Shown here: piece after piece, positions 26,158-34,830 of the stretch
Numbering within the stretch: the stretch's first letter is position 1
Layout: every line of letters starts with the position of its first letter
DNA from: an uncultured Oscillospiraceae bacterium
Lineage (GTDB): Bacteria; Bacillota; Clostridia; Oscillospirales; Oscillospiraceae
Direction: 5' to 3'
NCBI GenBank assembly: GCA_944387035.1
Contig: CALXDJ010000010.1
Coordinates: forward strand, 1-64,000
Length of the DNA: 64,000 nucleotides
Position numbers and translations under genes: made by a program
The notes under the pieces: model-generated
Told to the model about the DNA's origin: nothing
The model's input: only the letters and a program-made list of their open reading frames with translations
The model's database searches: none

Positions 26158-26916
26158 TTGAACTGCGATGCGCTTTTGAATCTGGCCATGGAGATCGGCT
26201 GCCAACTGATGCGCAGCGGTGCGGAGATTTATCGTGTGGAGGAATCCGTCTACCGGCTGCTGCAGGCTTACGGCGGAGAGGATGCCCAGGTGTTTGCCAT
26301 CCCCAGCTGTTTGATCGTCAGTCTTCGGGCCTCGGACGGCCATCCGGTGACCCGGATGCGGCGGATTCCGCCCCACGGCACGGATATTGAGCTGTTGGAG
26401 CGCTGCAATGAGCTTTGCCGCACACTGTGCCGGACGGTGCCGCCGCTGGAACAGGCACAGGAGCAGGCGCAGCGTCTGACGGAACGCCGGGTCTACCGGC
26501 CTGCGCAGATTTTGCTGGGCTATGCGCTGGCCCCGGCATTTTTTACGCCGCTGTTCGGAGGCGGCGTGCGGGACGCTCTGTGTGCCCTGCTGTGCGGCCT
26601 GGCAGTGGGCGTATGCCTGCTGTATGGCTCCCGCTGGCTGGGCAATAACAGCCTGCTGCGCACGGTGGTATGCAGCGCGGTGGCGGCCTTGGGATCGGTG
26701 GTGCTGGTGCGGATGGGCGTGGGGGTCAGCGTGGACCTCATCACCATCGGCGTACTGATGCTGTTGGTACCGGGGGTGGCGCTGACCAACGCCATGTGGG
26801 AGATCATGGCCGGAGATGTCTATTCCGGCATGAGCCGTACCACGGAGGCCATTTTGACGGCTGCGGGCATCGCGCTGGGAGCGGCCCTGGGGCTGTGGGC
26901 CGGGCAGACCTTTTGA
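26158..26916 (+). CDS. threonine/serine exporter, large (ThrE N-terminal type) subunit
   Basis: A 252-residue member of the ThrE/DUF1212 family. The N-terminal cytosolic half has the motif M-R-S-G-A-E-I-Y-R-V-E. Five hydrophobic segments follow from about residue 118 to the end, including L-I-T-I-G-V-L-M-L-L-V-P-G. In this two-gene form the N-terminal half and the small C-terminal half of ThrE are separate proteins. It starts with TTG, preceded by an ideal AAGGAGG. The next gene begins 16 bases after its stop. The pair probably exports threonine, serine or small peptides. Confidence 0.87.
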   Translation: MNCDALLNLAMEIGCQLMRSGAEIYRVEESVYRLLQAYGGEDAQVFAIPSCLIVSLRASDGHPVTRMRRIPPHGTDIELLERCNELCRTLCRTVPPLEQAQEQAQRLTERRVYRPAQILLGYALAPAFFTPLFGGGVRDALCALLCGLAVGVCLLYGSRWLGNNSLLRTVVCSAVAALGSVVLVRMGVGVSVDLITIGVLMLLVPGVALTNAMWEIMAGDVYSGMSRTTEAILTAAGIALGAALGLWAGQTF

Positions 26917-26932
26917 AAAGGAGCGCGGGAAT

Positions 26933-27379
26933 ATGGAATTTATCATGCAGACCCTGCTGCCTTGCCTGTATGCCGGGGCGGCTTGTGTGGCCTTCACATT
27001 TGTATTTAACATTCACGGCTGGGGCAAGCTCATCTGCGGTGCCGGCGGGGCGCTGGGCTGGCTGGTGTATTTGCTGTGCGGACAAAGCATTCCGGCGGCC
27101 TTCCTGGCGGCGGTGAGCATCAGCCTCTTTTCTGAGGTGATGGCCCGGGTGCGCCGCTGCCCCGTGACCGGCTACCTGCTGGTGGCCCTGCTGCCCCTGG
27201 TGCCCGGCGGCGGCATTTACTATGCAATGCGTTACTGCGTGGCCGGTGAGACCCAGGCGTTTCTCGACATGCTGCTCCATACTTTGGGGATGGCGGCAGC
27301 TCTGGCGGCGGGGGGAATTCTGGCATCCTCTGCCTTCCGGGGAGCGCTGCTGCACCTGCGCCGCATGCGCCGGTCATAG
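26933..27379 (+). CDS. threonine/serine exporter, small (ThrE C-terminal type) subunit
   Basis: A 148-residue, four-helix membrane protein of the ThrE C-terminal (DUF3815) type. It has G-A-G-G-A-L-G-W-L near residue 35 and L-V-P-G-G-G-I-Y-Y near 88, the expected pattern for this subunit. Together with the upstream gene it forms the split exporter. Export of surplus amino acids fits a window rich in peptidases; this is inference. A GC-rich hairpin, GTGCAGCGG/CCGCTGCAC (27420-27440), follows the gene but lacks a T-run. Confidence 0.87.
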   Translation: MEFIMQTLLPCLYAGAACVAFTFVFNIHGWGKLICGAGGALGWLVYLLCGQSIPAAFLAAVSISLFSEVMARVRRCPVTGYLLVALLPLVPGGGIYYAMRYCVAGETQAFLDMLLHTLGMAAALAAGGILASSAFRGALLHLRRMRRS

Positions 27380-27500
27380 AGAGCTTGTCCGCAATATGAG
27401 GACATTTTCTTCTGCCGGACGTGCAGCGGCTTCCCGCTGCACGGGGGCTGAATAAGCCGGATTTCCTGTGCTGGCAAGATTTTGCTGTGTTTTGAATGTC

Positions 27501-27529
27501 TTGACAGGGGGCCGACAGTAGGGTACAAT
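27501..27529 (+). promoter_or_regulatory. σA promoter of the symporter gene
   Basis: TTGACA (27501-27506) and TACAAT (27524-27529), spacing 17. Confidence 0.88.
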
Positions 27530-27567
27530 TTTTTCACTGTTGTTTTGGAAATGAGGAGGAAGTGTAT

Positions 27568-28977
27568 ATGGGTTACTTAATCGCCATTGCCATCTACCTG
27601 GTGGCACTGATGGTGTACGGTTTGGTGATCGCCCACCGCAAGGTTAAGACGGCGGATGATATGGTCACCGGCGGACACCGGATTCCGTTTATCATTCTGG
27701 TAGGCAGCCTGCTGGCCACCTGGTGCGGCGGCGGAGGCATCACCGGTTCTGCCGGTGTGGTGTACTCCGGCGGTCCCTGGGTTGGTGCCATCACCTTTGC
27801 CGCGCCCCCCATCGGCATCATTTTGCTGTATTTCATCGCCGGCAAGGTCCGCAAGTCCAACAAGGTCACCGTGCCGGAGATCATGGAGGCCCGCTACGGC
27901 AAGGCCGCCAGCATCATCTCCGCCCTGTGCGTCATGCTGGCCTATGTGGGCGTGCTGGCTACGCAGCTCAAAGCGGCGGCCGACATTCTGGTGCTGCTGT
28001 GCAGCTCCAGCGGCATTACCATGTCTTATGGAATGGCACTGACCATCTGCACCGTGATCATCGCAATCATTACCGTGGGCGGTGGCCTGGTGTCTGTGGC
28101 TTACTCCGATGCCGTCAGCGCCCTGATCATGATCGGCGGCTTCTTCCTGGCCATTCCCTTCCTGATGAGCGTGGCAGCTTCTCAGGGTGCGGTGCTGCCG
28201 CCGGAGAAGACCACCCTGACCGGCGGAATGTCCGGTGTGGAACTGCTGGGCTATTTCCTGCCCTCCCTGGCATTGATGCTGGGCGACCAGAACATGCTCC
28301 AGCGCTTTGCCTCCGCTAAGAACAGCGATGAGGCCAAGAAGTCCAACATCGGCATGTTCATCGGCGAGATCCTGGTCATCATTGCCATCATCGCGGTGGT
28401 AACCCAGGCCGCCAAGCTCTATCCCTCTCTGGATACCCCCTCCAACGTCATCTTCCAGGTGGCGGTGGATTACCTGCCCCTGGCCTTCGGCGCCCTGGTG
28501 ATGTGCGCTTGCATGGCCTTTATCGTCACCACGGCGGACAGCTACCTGCTCTCCTCCGCCACCAACCTCACCAATGACATCTATGTCAAGTACATCCACA
28601 AGGATGCCACGGACAAGCAGAAGATGCTGGTCCTGCGGGGCACCATCGTGGTCTTCAGCTTTGTGGCGGTGGCTCTGACGCTGTACTTCCCCACCGTGCT
28701 GGCTCTGCAGATGACCGCCTACACCATGTACGGCGCTGCCATCACCCCGGCCATCCTCTTTGCCCTCTTCTCCAAGCGGGTGACGCCTGCCGGCGGTATG
28801 GCGGGCATTGTAGTGGGCGGCCTGGCCACCATTGTCTGGACGCTGATGGGAACGCCCGGCGGCGTGCAGTGCGCCATTGTGGCGGTGCCTGCTTCGGTGA
28901 TTGCCATTTTGGTCGTCACCGCTCTGACCCGCAGCAATACGGAGCATTCTCTGGAAGCCCTCTACAAGGATAACTGA
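27568..28977 (+). CDS. sodium:solute symporter (SSS family)
   Basis: A 469-residue membrane transporter with about 12-13 hydrophobic helices. SSS-family marks are the early G-G-H-R-I-P loop, the unwound region A-T-W-C-G-G-G-G-I-T-G-S-A-G near residue 51, and the D-Q-N-M-L-Q-R sequence near 250. These resemble the proline/pantothenate/solute symporters. The substrate cannot be read. The ATG at 27568 is preferred over GTG 27562 because GAGGAGGA ends seven bases before it. It precedes a peptidase cluster, separated from it by a terminator. Confidence 0.92.
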   Translation: MGYLIAIAIYLVALMVYGLVIAHRKVKTADDMVTGGHRIPFIILVGSLLATWCGGGGITGSAGVVYSGGPWVGAITFAAPPIGIILLYFIAGKVRKSNKVTVPEIMEARYGKAASIISALCVMLAYVGVLATQLKAAADILVLLCSSSGITMSYGMALTICTVIIAIITVGGGLVSVAYSDAVSALIMIGGFFLAIPFLMSVAASQGAVLPPEKTTLTGGMSGVELLGYFLPSLALMLGDQNMLQRFASAKNSDEAKKSNIGMFIGEILVIIAIIAVVTQAAKLYPSLDTPSNVIFQVAVDYLPLAFGALVMCACMAFIVTTADSYLLSSATNLTNDIYVKYIHKDATDKQKMLVLRGTIVVFSFVAVALTLYFPTVLALQMTAYTMYGAAITPAILFALFSKRVTPAGGMAGIVVGGLATIVWTLMGTPGGVQCAIVAVPASVIAILVVTALTRSNTEHSLEALYKDN

Positions 28978-28982
28978 CCGAC

Positions 28983-29018
28983 AACAGGGCAGAAGGATGA
29001 CTTCTGCCCTGTTTATTT
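28983..29018 (+). terminator. intrinsic terminator of the symporter gene
   Basis: AACAGGGCAGAAG and CTTCTGCCCTGTT around GATGA, followed by TATTTTC. Confidence 0.88.
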
Positions 29019-29054
29019 TCTATTACGCTATCGGCATGAAAGGAAGGAATTCAT

Positions 29055-30191
29055 ATGGAAGATCCTCGCATTCGGAAGCTGGCGCGCTTTCTCATTCGCG
29101 GAGCGGTGGAGCTCCAGGCAGGGGAGAAAATCCTCATTGAACTGCACGGCAGCGAAACGGGGCTGATGAAGGCCCTGGTGCAGGAGGCCTACGCCGTGGG
29201 CGGCAAGCCCTTTATCCACATTTTTGACTATGCGGTGGAAGGCGCTCTGGTCCAGGGCGCTGACGCCGAGCACATGGAGGAGATTGCCTCCTATGAGCTG
29301 GAGCGGATGCGGGATATGGATGCCTACATCGATATCCGGGCGACCACCAACATCAACATGTGGCACAATGTTTCCGATGAGGCGCAGCGGCGTTACCGCC
29401 AGTATTATTGGGGCCCGATCCATCTGGCTGAGCGCTGCAACCACACCAAGTGGTCGGTGCTGCGCTATCCCAATGACGCCATGGCGCAGCTGGCCGGCGT
29501 TTCCACCGAGGAGTACGAGGACTTCTATTTCCGGGCCTGCCTGGTGGATTATGAGAAGATGGGCCGGGCCATGGAGCATCTGGAAGCTCTGATGGACCGC
29601 ACCGACAAGGTTCGGATCGTGGGCCCCGGCACCGACATTTCCTTCTCCATCAAGGGCATTCCCAGCTACGGCATGCACGGCAACCGCAATATTCCCGACG
29701 GCGAGATCTATACCTCTCCGGTGAAGGATTCCGTCAACGGCGTCATCACCTACAACTGCCCGTCTCCCTATGACGGCTTCCTCTTCCGGGATGTGCGCCT
29801 GGAGTTCCGGGACGGCAAAATTGTCAATGCCACCAGCAACAACACCGCCTATATGAACGAGATTCTGGACATCGATGAAGGTGCCCGGTATGTGGGTGAG
29901 TTTGCCCTGGGCGTCAACCCCGTCATCCACCATCCCATCGGAGATATCCTCTTTGACGAGAAGATTGCCGGCAGCTTCCATCTCACGCCCGGCAACAGCT
30001 ATGACAACGCCTCCAACGGCAACCACTCCGCCGTGCACTGGGATCTTATCCAGATCCAGACGCCGGAGTACGGCGGCGGCGAGATCTGGTTTGACGATGT
30101 GCTCATCCGCAAGGACGGCCGGTTCCTGCCCGAGGAGCTCCAGTGCCTGAACCCCGAAAATCTGCTCAGTGAAGAACAGGAGGATGCATAA
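29055..30191 (+). CDS. aminopeptidase, M29 family (first copy)
   Basis: A 378-residue M29 metallopeptidase (thermophilic aminopeptidase/AmpS type), a soluble two-metal enzyme that removes N-terminal residues. Family marks are I-P-D-G-E-I-Y-T-S-P near residue 215, E-F-A-L-G-V-N near 280, and the C-terminal metal-binding region with N-G-N-H-S-A-V-H-W-D. AAAGGAAGG precedes the start. The stop codon overlaps the pepT start by one base (TAATG), so it is first gene of a three-peptidase operon. A second M29 gene lies at 39546-40772. Confidence 0.9.
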   Translation: MEDPRIRKLARFLIRGAVELQAGEKILIELHGSETGLMKALVQEAYAVGGKPFIHIFDYAVEGALVQGADAEHMEEIASYELERMRDMDAYIDIRATTNINMWHNVSDEAQRRYRQYYWGPIHLAERCNHTKWSVLRYPNDAMAQLAGVSTEEYEDFYFRACLVDYEKMGRAMEHLEALMDRTDKVRIVGPGTDISFSIKGIPSYGMHGNRNIPDGEIYTSPVKDSVNGVITYNCPSPYDGFLFRDVRLEFRDGKIVNATSNNTAYMNEILDIDEGARYVGEFALGVNPVIHHPIGDILFDEKIAGSFHLTPGNSYDNASNGNHSAVHWDLIQIQTPEYGGGEIWFDDVLIRKDGRFLPEELQCLNPENLLSEEQEDA

Positions 30192-31444
30192 TGGATACGG
30201 TTGTCAACCGGCTGATCCGGTACGCCAAGGTATTCAGCGAAAGCGATTATTACGGCCAGAGCGGAACGCCCAGCAATCCGGCGGAGTTTGATATGGCCAA
30301 TCTTCTGGTGGAGGAACTCCATGGCCTGGGCATCGACAATGCTTTTGTGGACGAGACGTGCTATGTCTATGCCACCATTCCCGCTACGGCGGGATGCGAG
30401 CATCTGCCCGCCATCGGTCTCATTGCCCATATGGACACCACGCCGGATCTCACCGGAAAGGACGTCAAGCCCCAGATCATTCACTACGAGGGCGGAGACA
30501 TCGTCCTCAACCAGGAGAAAAACATCGTCATGGAGGCGGCCCGGTTCCCGGAACTTGCCAAGTTTGTGGGCCAGGATCTGGTCTGCACCGATGGCACCAC
30601 GCTGCTGGGTGCCGACGACAAGGCCGGCGTGGCCATCATTCTCCAGGCGGTGGAAGAGCTGCTGGCGGAAAAGGCTCCCCACGGTAAGATCTGCCTGGGC
30701 TTCACGCCGGACGAGGAGATCGGCCGGGGCGCCAGCAACTTCGACGTGCAGGGCTTCGGTGCGGACTTTGCCTACACCCTGGACGGCGGCGATATCACGG
30801 ACTTTGAGTACGAGACGTTTAATGCAGCCATGGCGCATGTCACGGTCAACGGCTTCAGCATCCATCCCGGCACGGCCAAGGACAAGATGAAAAACGCCCT
30901 GCTGATGGCCATGGAGTTCAACGCCCTGCTGCCCGCCCTGGAGACCCCCGGCCGCACGGATGGCTATGAGGGCTTCTTCCATCTCCAGGAGATGAGCGGC
31001 AAGGTGGAACAGGCCACCATGGTCTACATCATCCGGGATCACAGCATGGAGCGCTTCCAGGAGCGCAAGGCCGCCATGGCCAAGGCTGCCGATGAGATGA
31101 ACCGGCGCTATGGGGAAAACAGCGTGGTGTGCGATATGGAGGACCAGTACTACAACATGTACGAGGTGCTCAAGGACCGCATGGAGATTGTACGCCTGGC
31201 GGAGGAGGCTATGAAGGCCGCGGGGATTCCCAATCCCACCCACTCTCCCATCCGGGGCGGTACCGACGGCTGCATGCTGACCTACAAGGGCCTGCTGTGC
31301 CCCAACCTGCCCAGCGCGGGGCACAATGCCCACGGCCGGTTTGAATACGCACCGGTGGAGTCTTTGAAAACCGGTGTGCGCACTGTCAAGTCCCTGCTCT
31401 CCCCGGAGCTGGTGGAGCGGGTGATTATGAAGAAGGAGGGCTGA
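30191..31444 (+). CDS. pepT: peptidase T (tripeptidase, M20B)
   Basis: A 417-residue PepT that cleaves the N-terminal residue of tripeptides in the cytosol. Two-zinc site: H80-x-D82 in A-H-M-D-T, bridging Asp142 in G-A-D-D-K-A-G, the catalytic Glu175/Glu176 pair in T-P-D-E-E-I-G, and a later His in the S-A-G-H-N-A-H-G-R-F-E-Y region. The dimerisation domain lies in the middle. Normal length. It overlaps the preceding peptidase gene by one base and is followed three bases later by an M24 peptidase. Confidence 0.96.
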   Translation: MDTVVNRLIRYAKVFSESDYYGQSGTPSNPAEFDMANLLVEELHGLGIDNAFVDETCYVYATIPATAGCEHLPAIGLIAHMDTTPDLTGKDVKPQIIHYEGGDIVLNQEKNIVMEAARFPELAKFVGQDLVCTDGTTLLGADDKAGVAIILQAVEELLAEKAPHGKICLGFTPDEEIGRGASNFDVQGFGADFAYTLDGGDITDFEYETFNAAMAHVTVNGFSIHPGTAKDKMKNALLMAMEFNALLPALETPGRTDGYEGFFHLQEMSGKVEQATMVYIIRDHSMERFQERKAAMAKAADEMNRRYGENSVVCDMEDQYYNMYEVLKDRMEIVRLAEEAMKAAGIPNPTHSPIRGGTDGCMLTYKGLLCPNLPSAGHNAHGRFEYAPVESLKTGVRTVKSLLSPELVERVIMKKEG

Positions 31445-31447
31445 ACC

Positions 31448-32521
31448 ATGTATCAAGCACGAATTGACCGGGTTCTGCAGGCTATGAAGGCCATGGGCCT
31501 GGAGCAGATGATTGTCTCCGACCCGGACAGCATTTGGTATCTCACAGGCTATTATGTCTATCCCTTTGAGCGGCTGTTTGCGCTGTATCTGCGGGCAGAC
31601 GGTGCCCACAAGCTGTTCTTGAACCGGATGTTCCCGGTACCCGAGGCCCCCTGGGAGCAGGTGTGGTTCTCCGATACGGATGATTATGTGGCAATTTTGG
31701 CGCAGCATGTGGATGCCGATAAGCCCATGGGCATCGACAAGGAATGGCCTGCCCGGTTCTTGCTGCCGCTGATGGCGCACAATCCCAACAGCCGCTGCGT
31801 GCTGGCATCTGCCTGCGTGGATGATGCCCGGGCCTGCAAGGATGAAACGGAGCGGGAACTGATGCGCCGGTCCTCTCAGATCAATGACATCGTCATGGAG
31901 CGGGCCTCCGCATGGATCCGGGAGGGGATGACGGAGCGGGAGATCGCGGACTACATTGTCTCCCAGTATGCTGCTGAGGGCTGTGACGCCATGGCCTTCC
32001 AGCCCATTGTTTCCTTTGGCCCCCATGCTGCTGATCCCCACCATGAGGCGGATCAGACCCGCCTGAAGGCCGGGGACTGCATCGTCATTGACATGGGATG
32101 CCGGAAGGACCGGTACTGTTCCGACATGACCCGGACCTTCTTCTGCGGCACGCCGGATCCCAAGTATGCCGCCATCCACGATCTGGTGCGGGAGGCCAAC
32201 GAGCTGGCCGAATCCATGATCCGGCCCGGCGTGAAGCTGTGCGATCTGGACAAGGCCGCCCGGGATCACATTGCCGCCGCAGGATATGGGGAGTACTTTA
32301 CCCACCGTCTGGGACATTTCATCGGTCAGACGGAGCATGAGCAGGGCGACGTCAGCGCCACCGCCGACGTGGAGGCCCGGCCGGGTATGATTTTCTCCAT
32401 CGAACCGGGTGTGTATCTTCCCGACGAATTTGGCGTCCGGGTGGAAGATCTGGTGCTGGTGACGGAAAACGGCTGCGAAATCCTCAATCATGTGGATAAG
32501 CACTGGAAGTCCGTGGGTTGA
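31448..32521 (+). CDS. Xaa-Pro aminopeptidase-like M24 peptidase
   Basis: A 357-residue pita-bread peptidase. All five metal ligands are visible: Asp215 (V-I-D-M-G), Asp226 (C-S-D-M-T-R-T), His290 (H-R-L-G-H), Glu319 (F-S-I-E-P-G) and Glu333 (V-R-V-E-D). The N-terminal creatinase-like domain (1-130) makes it a PepP/PepQ-type enzyme acting on Xaa-Pro bonds. Choice between aminopeptidase and dipeptidase cannot be made from sequence alone. It is third gene of the peptidase operon and ends before a strong terminator. Confidence 0.92.
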   Translation: MYQARIDRVLQAMKAMGLEQMIVSDPDSIWYLTGYYVYPFERLFALYLRADGAHKLFLNRMFPVPEAPWEQVWFSDTDDYVAILAQHVDADKPMGIDKEWPARFLLPLMAHNPNSRCVLASACVDDARACKDETERELMRRSSQINDIVMERASAWIREGMTEREIADYIVSQYAAEGCDAMAFQPIVSFGPHAADPHHEADQTRLKAGDCIVIDMGCRKDRYCSDMTRTFFCGTPDPKYAAIHDLVREANELAESMIRPGVKLCDLDKAARDHIAAAGYGEYFTHRLGHFIGQTEHEQGDVSATADVEARPGMIFSIEPGVYLPDEFGVRVEDLVLVTENGCEILNHVDKHWKSVG

Positions 32522-32540
32522 GCGGACAAAACCAAGCGCA

Positions 32541-32574
32541 GGGCGGCGCGGCCATTAGGCCGCGCCGCCCTTTT
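32541..32574 (+). terminator. intrinsic terminator of the peptidase operon
   Basis: GGGCGGCGCGGCC and GGCCGCGCCGCCC, 13 bp with loop ATTA, then TTTT. Confidence 0.9.
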
Positions 32575-32750
32575 GCGCGCTCTGGAACGCAGCTGCCTTT
32601 CAATGGTACAGGAGACTGCGCCGGTATGGGGCATTTTTTTACTTCCATTCCATGGGGAGCATGCTATACTGGAGGAGAGAAAAATTTCCGCCGCAGCTGT
32701 GCAATAAACAGGCGGCTGAAATCGTTATCTGGATGAAGAGGAGGAGCGCC

Positions 32751-33311
32751 ATGATCATATTCATGACTGCGGCGGCACCGGATGCCGGCGCCGCCGCCGC
32801 GCTGGATGGCTGTATTACCCGGATTGCCCAGGGCAGCCAGGAGGCTCTGGCACAGCTGTATGACCGCACCCGGCCCGCGGTTTATGGATTTGCACTGTCC
32901 ATACTCAAAAGCCCCCACGACGCCGAGGATGTGCTGCACGATGCCTATCTGCAGGTGTGGAACGCCGCAGGAGACTACCGCTCCCAGGGAAAACCCATGG
33001 CCTGGCTGATGACCATTGTCCGGAATCTGGCCATGGATCACCTGCGCCGCCAAGGCCGCACGCAGTCCCTGGAGGAGGCGGGGGACCGCTTTGCTCACCG
33101 GCCGGATGTGACACAGGAGGACCGGCTGTTGCTGGAATCCCTGCTCAATTCCTTGGGGGATGAGGAACGTCAGGTGGTGACGCTTCACGCCCTGAGCGGA
33201 TTGAAGCACCGGGAGATTGCGGTGCTGTTGGGAATGCCTCTGCCCACAGTGCTGTCGAAATACAGCCGGGCAATGAAAAAATTGCAGCAAGCATGGAAGG
33301 AGGGGAACTGA
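32751..33311 (+). CDS. ECF-type RNA polymerase sigma factor
   Basis: A 186-residue sigma factor with region 2 (A-Q-L-Y-D-R-T-R-P-A-V-Y-G-F-A, then D-A-E-D-V-L-H-D-A-Y-L-Q-V-W) and region 4 (S-G-L-K-H-R-E-I-A-V-L-L-G-M-P-L), separated by a short linker as in the ECF class. The start at 32751 has GAGGAG six bases upstream; further in-frame codons upstream overlap the likely promoter region (TATACT at 32665-32670). The next gene starts two bases after its stop and encodes an RsgI-like membrane protein, so this is a sigma/anti-sigma pair. Confidence 0.93.
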   Translation: MIIFMTAAAPDAGAAAALDGCITRIAQGSQEALAQLYDRTRPAVYGFALSILKSPHDAEDVLHDAYLQVWNAAGDYRSQGKPMAWLMTIVRNLAMDHLRRQGRTQSLEEAGDRFAHRPDVTQEDRLLLESLLNSLGDEERQVVTLHALSGLKHREIAVLLGMPLPTVLSKYSRAMKKLQQAWKEGN

Positions 33312-33312
33312 C

Positions 33313-34779
33313 GTGAACGAACTGGAACAGAAGCTCTACCAAGCCATGGATCATGCCGCGCCGCAGGACCTGGACCGGATTCTGGCGGCTTGCGGGCCGC
33401 AAAACCGTGACAAGGTGGTTCCCTTCGCACCGCCTTCCCGGCGGCGCCGTCCGCGGATGGCCTGGGCGGCAGCGGCCATGCTGGCGGTGTTGCTGTGCGG
33501 CGGCTTCGGCCTGCGCGGCTGGCAGACGAGCCACGCGGTGGCCTCCGTGGTGTCCTTGGATGTCAATCCCAGCATTCAGCTTCAGGTCAATCAAAAGGAG
33601 ATCGTTTTGGAGGCGCAGGCCCTCAATGCCGAGGCACAGGAGATCCTGGAAGGCATGGATCTGCGCAAGACCCAGCTGACTGTGGCGGTGAACGCCATTG
33701 TGGGCTCGTTGCTGCAGCACGGGTATCTGGACCGGATTTCCACCGCGATTTTGATTTCGGTGGAAGATGATGATGTGCAGCGGGCCTCCCGGCTGGAGAC
33801 GTCCCTGACGGAAGAGGTGGATGCCGCCCTGGCCAATGCCTCCGCCGGTGCGGCTGTGCTCAGCCAGACGCTGACCTCCGACGCCGCGCTGGAAGAGCAG
33901 GCAAAGACCAGCCAGATCTCGGTGGGAAAGGCTGCTTTGGTGCAGCAGGTACAGGCGCTCAACAGCGCTCTGGAGTTTGATGCCTTGGCAGCGTTAACGG
34001 TGGAAGAGCTGGATCAGCTGATTCACACCGGTGCGCCGGGCATGCCGGTGGGAACAGATGCGGCAGCCGCTGCCGCACAGAGCTATGCCGGGATCTCGGA
34101 TGCGGATGTGATTACCCGGGATGTGGATCCGGAGCTGGATGAGGCGCCCGCCCACTATGAGGTGGAGCTGCTGACGGCTTACGGAGAGTTTGAATATCTG
34201 GTGGATGCCTATTCCGGCGCTGTGCTCAGCGGCCCGGCAGATGTGGCATCGGCAGCTGGAGCCGGCCGGATTCCGACCTTGGACCCCAGCCAGTCCATCG
34301 GACAGGAGAAGGCATTGTCCATTGCTTTGGCGGATGCGGGTGTCCAGAAAGAGAATGCCCTGGGGCTGGAAGTCAAGGGTGAATATGATGATGGGCAGCT
34401 GCTCTACGAGGTGGAGTTCCGCGCCGGCGGTGTGGAGTATGAATATGAGGTGCGGGCCTCGGACGGCAGGATTGTCAAGGCTGAGCGGGATGGCGAGAAC
34501 ATGCCCGTTCTTTCCACCGGAAGCCAGAGCACCGCAGGAACCCAGACGGGCAGCGGGACGGCCTCCGGGGATATCGGAGCCCAGGCGGCCCAGACGGCGG
34601 CTTTGAACCATGCCGGCGTTCAGGCCGGAGCGGTGAGTGAAATGAAGTGTGAACGCGACCAGGATGACGGGCGCACGATTTATGAAGTGGAATTCCGGGC
34701 TGGCCGGATGGAATATGAATATGAGGTAGACGCGGCCACCGGGACCATTCTCAAGGCAGAATCAGAATACGACGATTAG
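33313..34779 (+). CDS. RsgI-like anti-sigma factor with three PepSY-type repeats
   Basis: A 488-residue membrane protein. A short cytosolic segment (1-47) could bind the sigma factor. A transmembrane helix lies at about 48-69. An RsgI middle-domain pattern follows (S-V-V-S-L-D-V-N-P-S-I-Q-L, then A-L-N-A-E-A-Q-E-I-L). Three PepSY-like repeats sit at about 250-312, 330-395 and 418-488; the last two share E-V-E-F-R-A-G-x-x-E-Y-E-Y-E-V. It starts with GTG after GGAGGGG. In B. subtilis and C. thermocellum, RsgI proteins sense outside signals and hold a sigma-I factor. Here the partner looks like a classical ECF, which is less usual. Confidence 0.85.
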   Translation: MNELEQKLYQAMDHAAPQDLDRILAACGPQNRDKVVPFAPPSRRRRPRMAWAAAAMLAVLLCGGFGLRGWQTSHAVASVVSLDVNPSIQLQVNQKEIVLEAQALNAEAQEILEGMDLRKTQLTVAVNAIVGSLLQHGYLDRISTAILISVEDDDVQRASRLETSLTEEVDAALANASAGAAVLSQTLTSDAALEEQAKTSQISVGKAALVQQVQALNSALEFDALAALTVEELDQLIHTGAPGMPVGTDAAAAAAQSYAGISDADVITRDVDPELDEAPAHYEVELLTAYGEFEYLVDAYSGAVLSGPADVASAAGAGRIPTLDPSQSIGQEKALSIALADAGVQKENALGLEVKGEYDDGQLLYEVEFRAGGVEYEYEVRASDGRIVKAERDGENMPVLSTGSQSTAGTQTGSGTASGDIGAQAAQTAALNHAGVQAGAVSEMKCERDQDDGRTIYEVEFRAGRMEYEYEVDAATGTILKAESEYDD

Positions 34780-34790
34780 ACGTTTAAAAG

Positions 34791-34830
34791 AAAAACCGGA
34801 CGGCAGCCCACGGGCTGCCGTCCGGTTTGT
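34791..34830. terminator. bidirectional intrinsic terminator
   Basis: AACCGGACGGCAG and CTGCCGTCCGGTT with outer A- and T-rich flanks. It separates the anti-sigma gene from the convergent membrane-protein gene, whose stop codon it touches. Confidence 0.88.
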
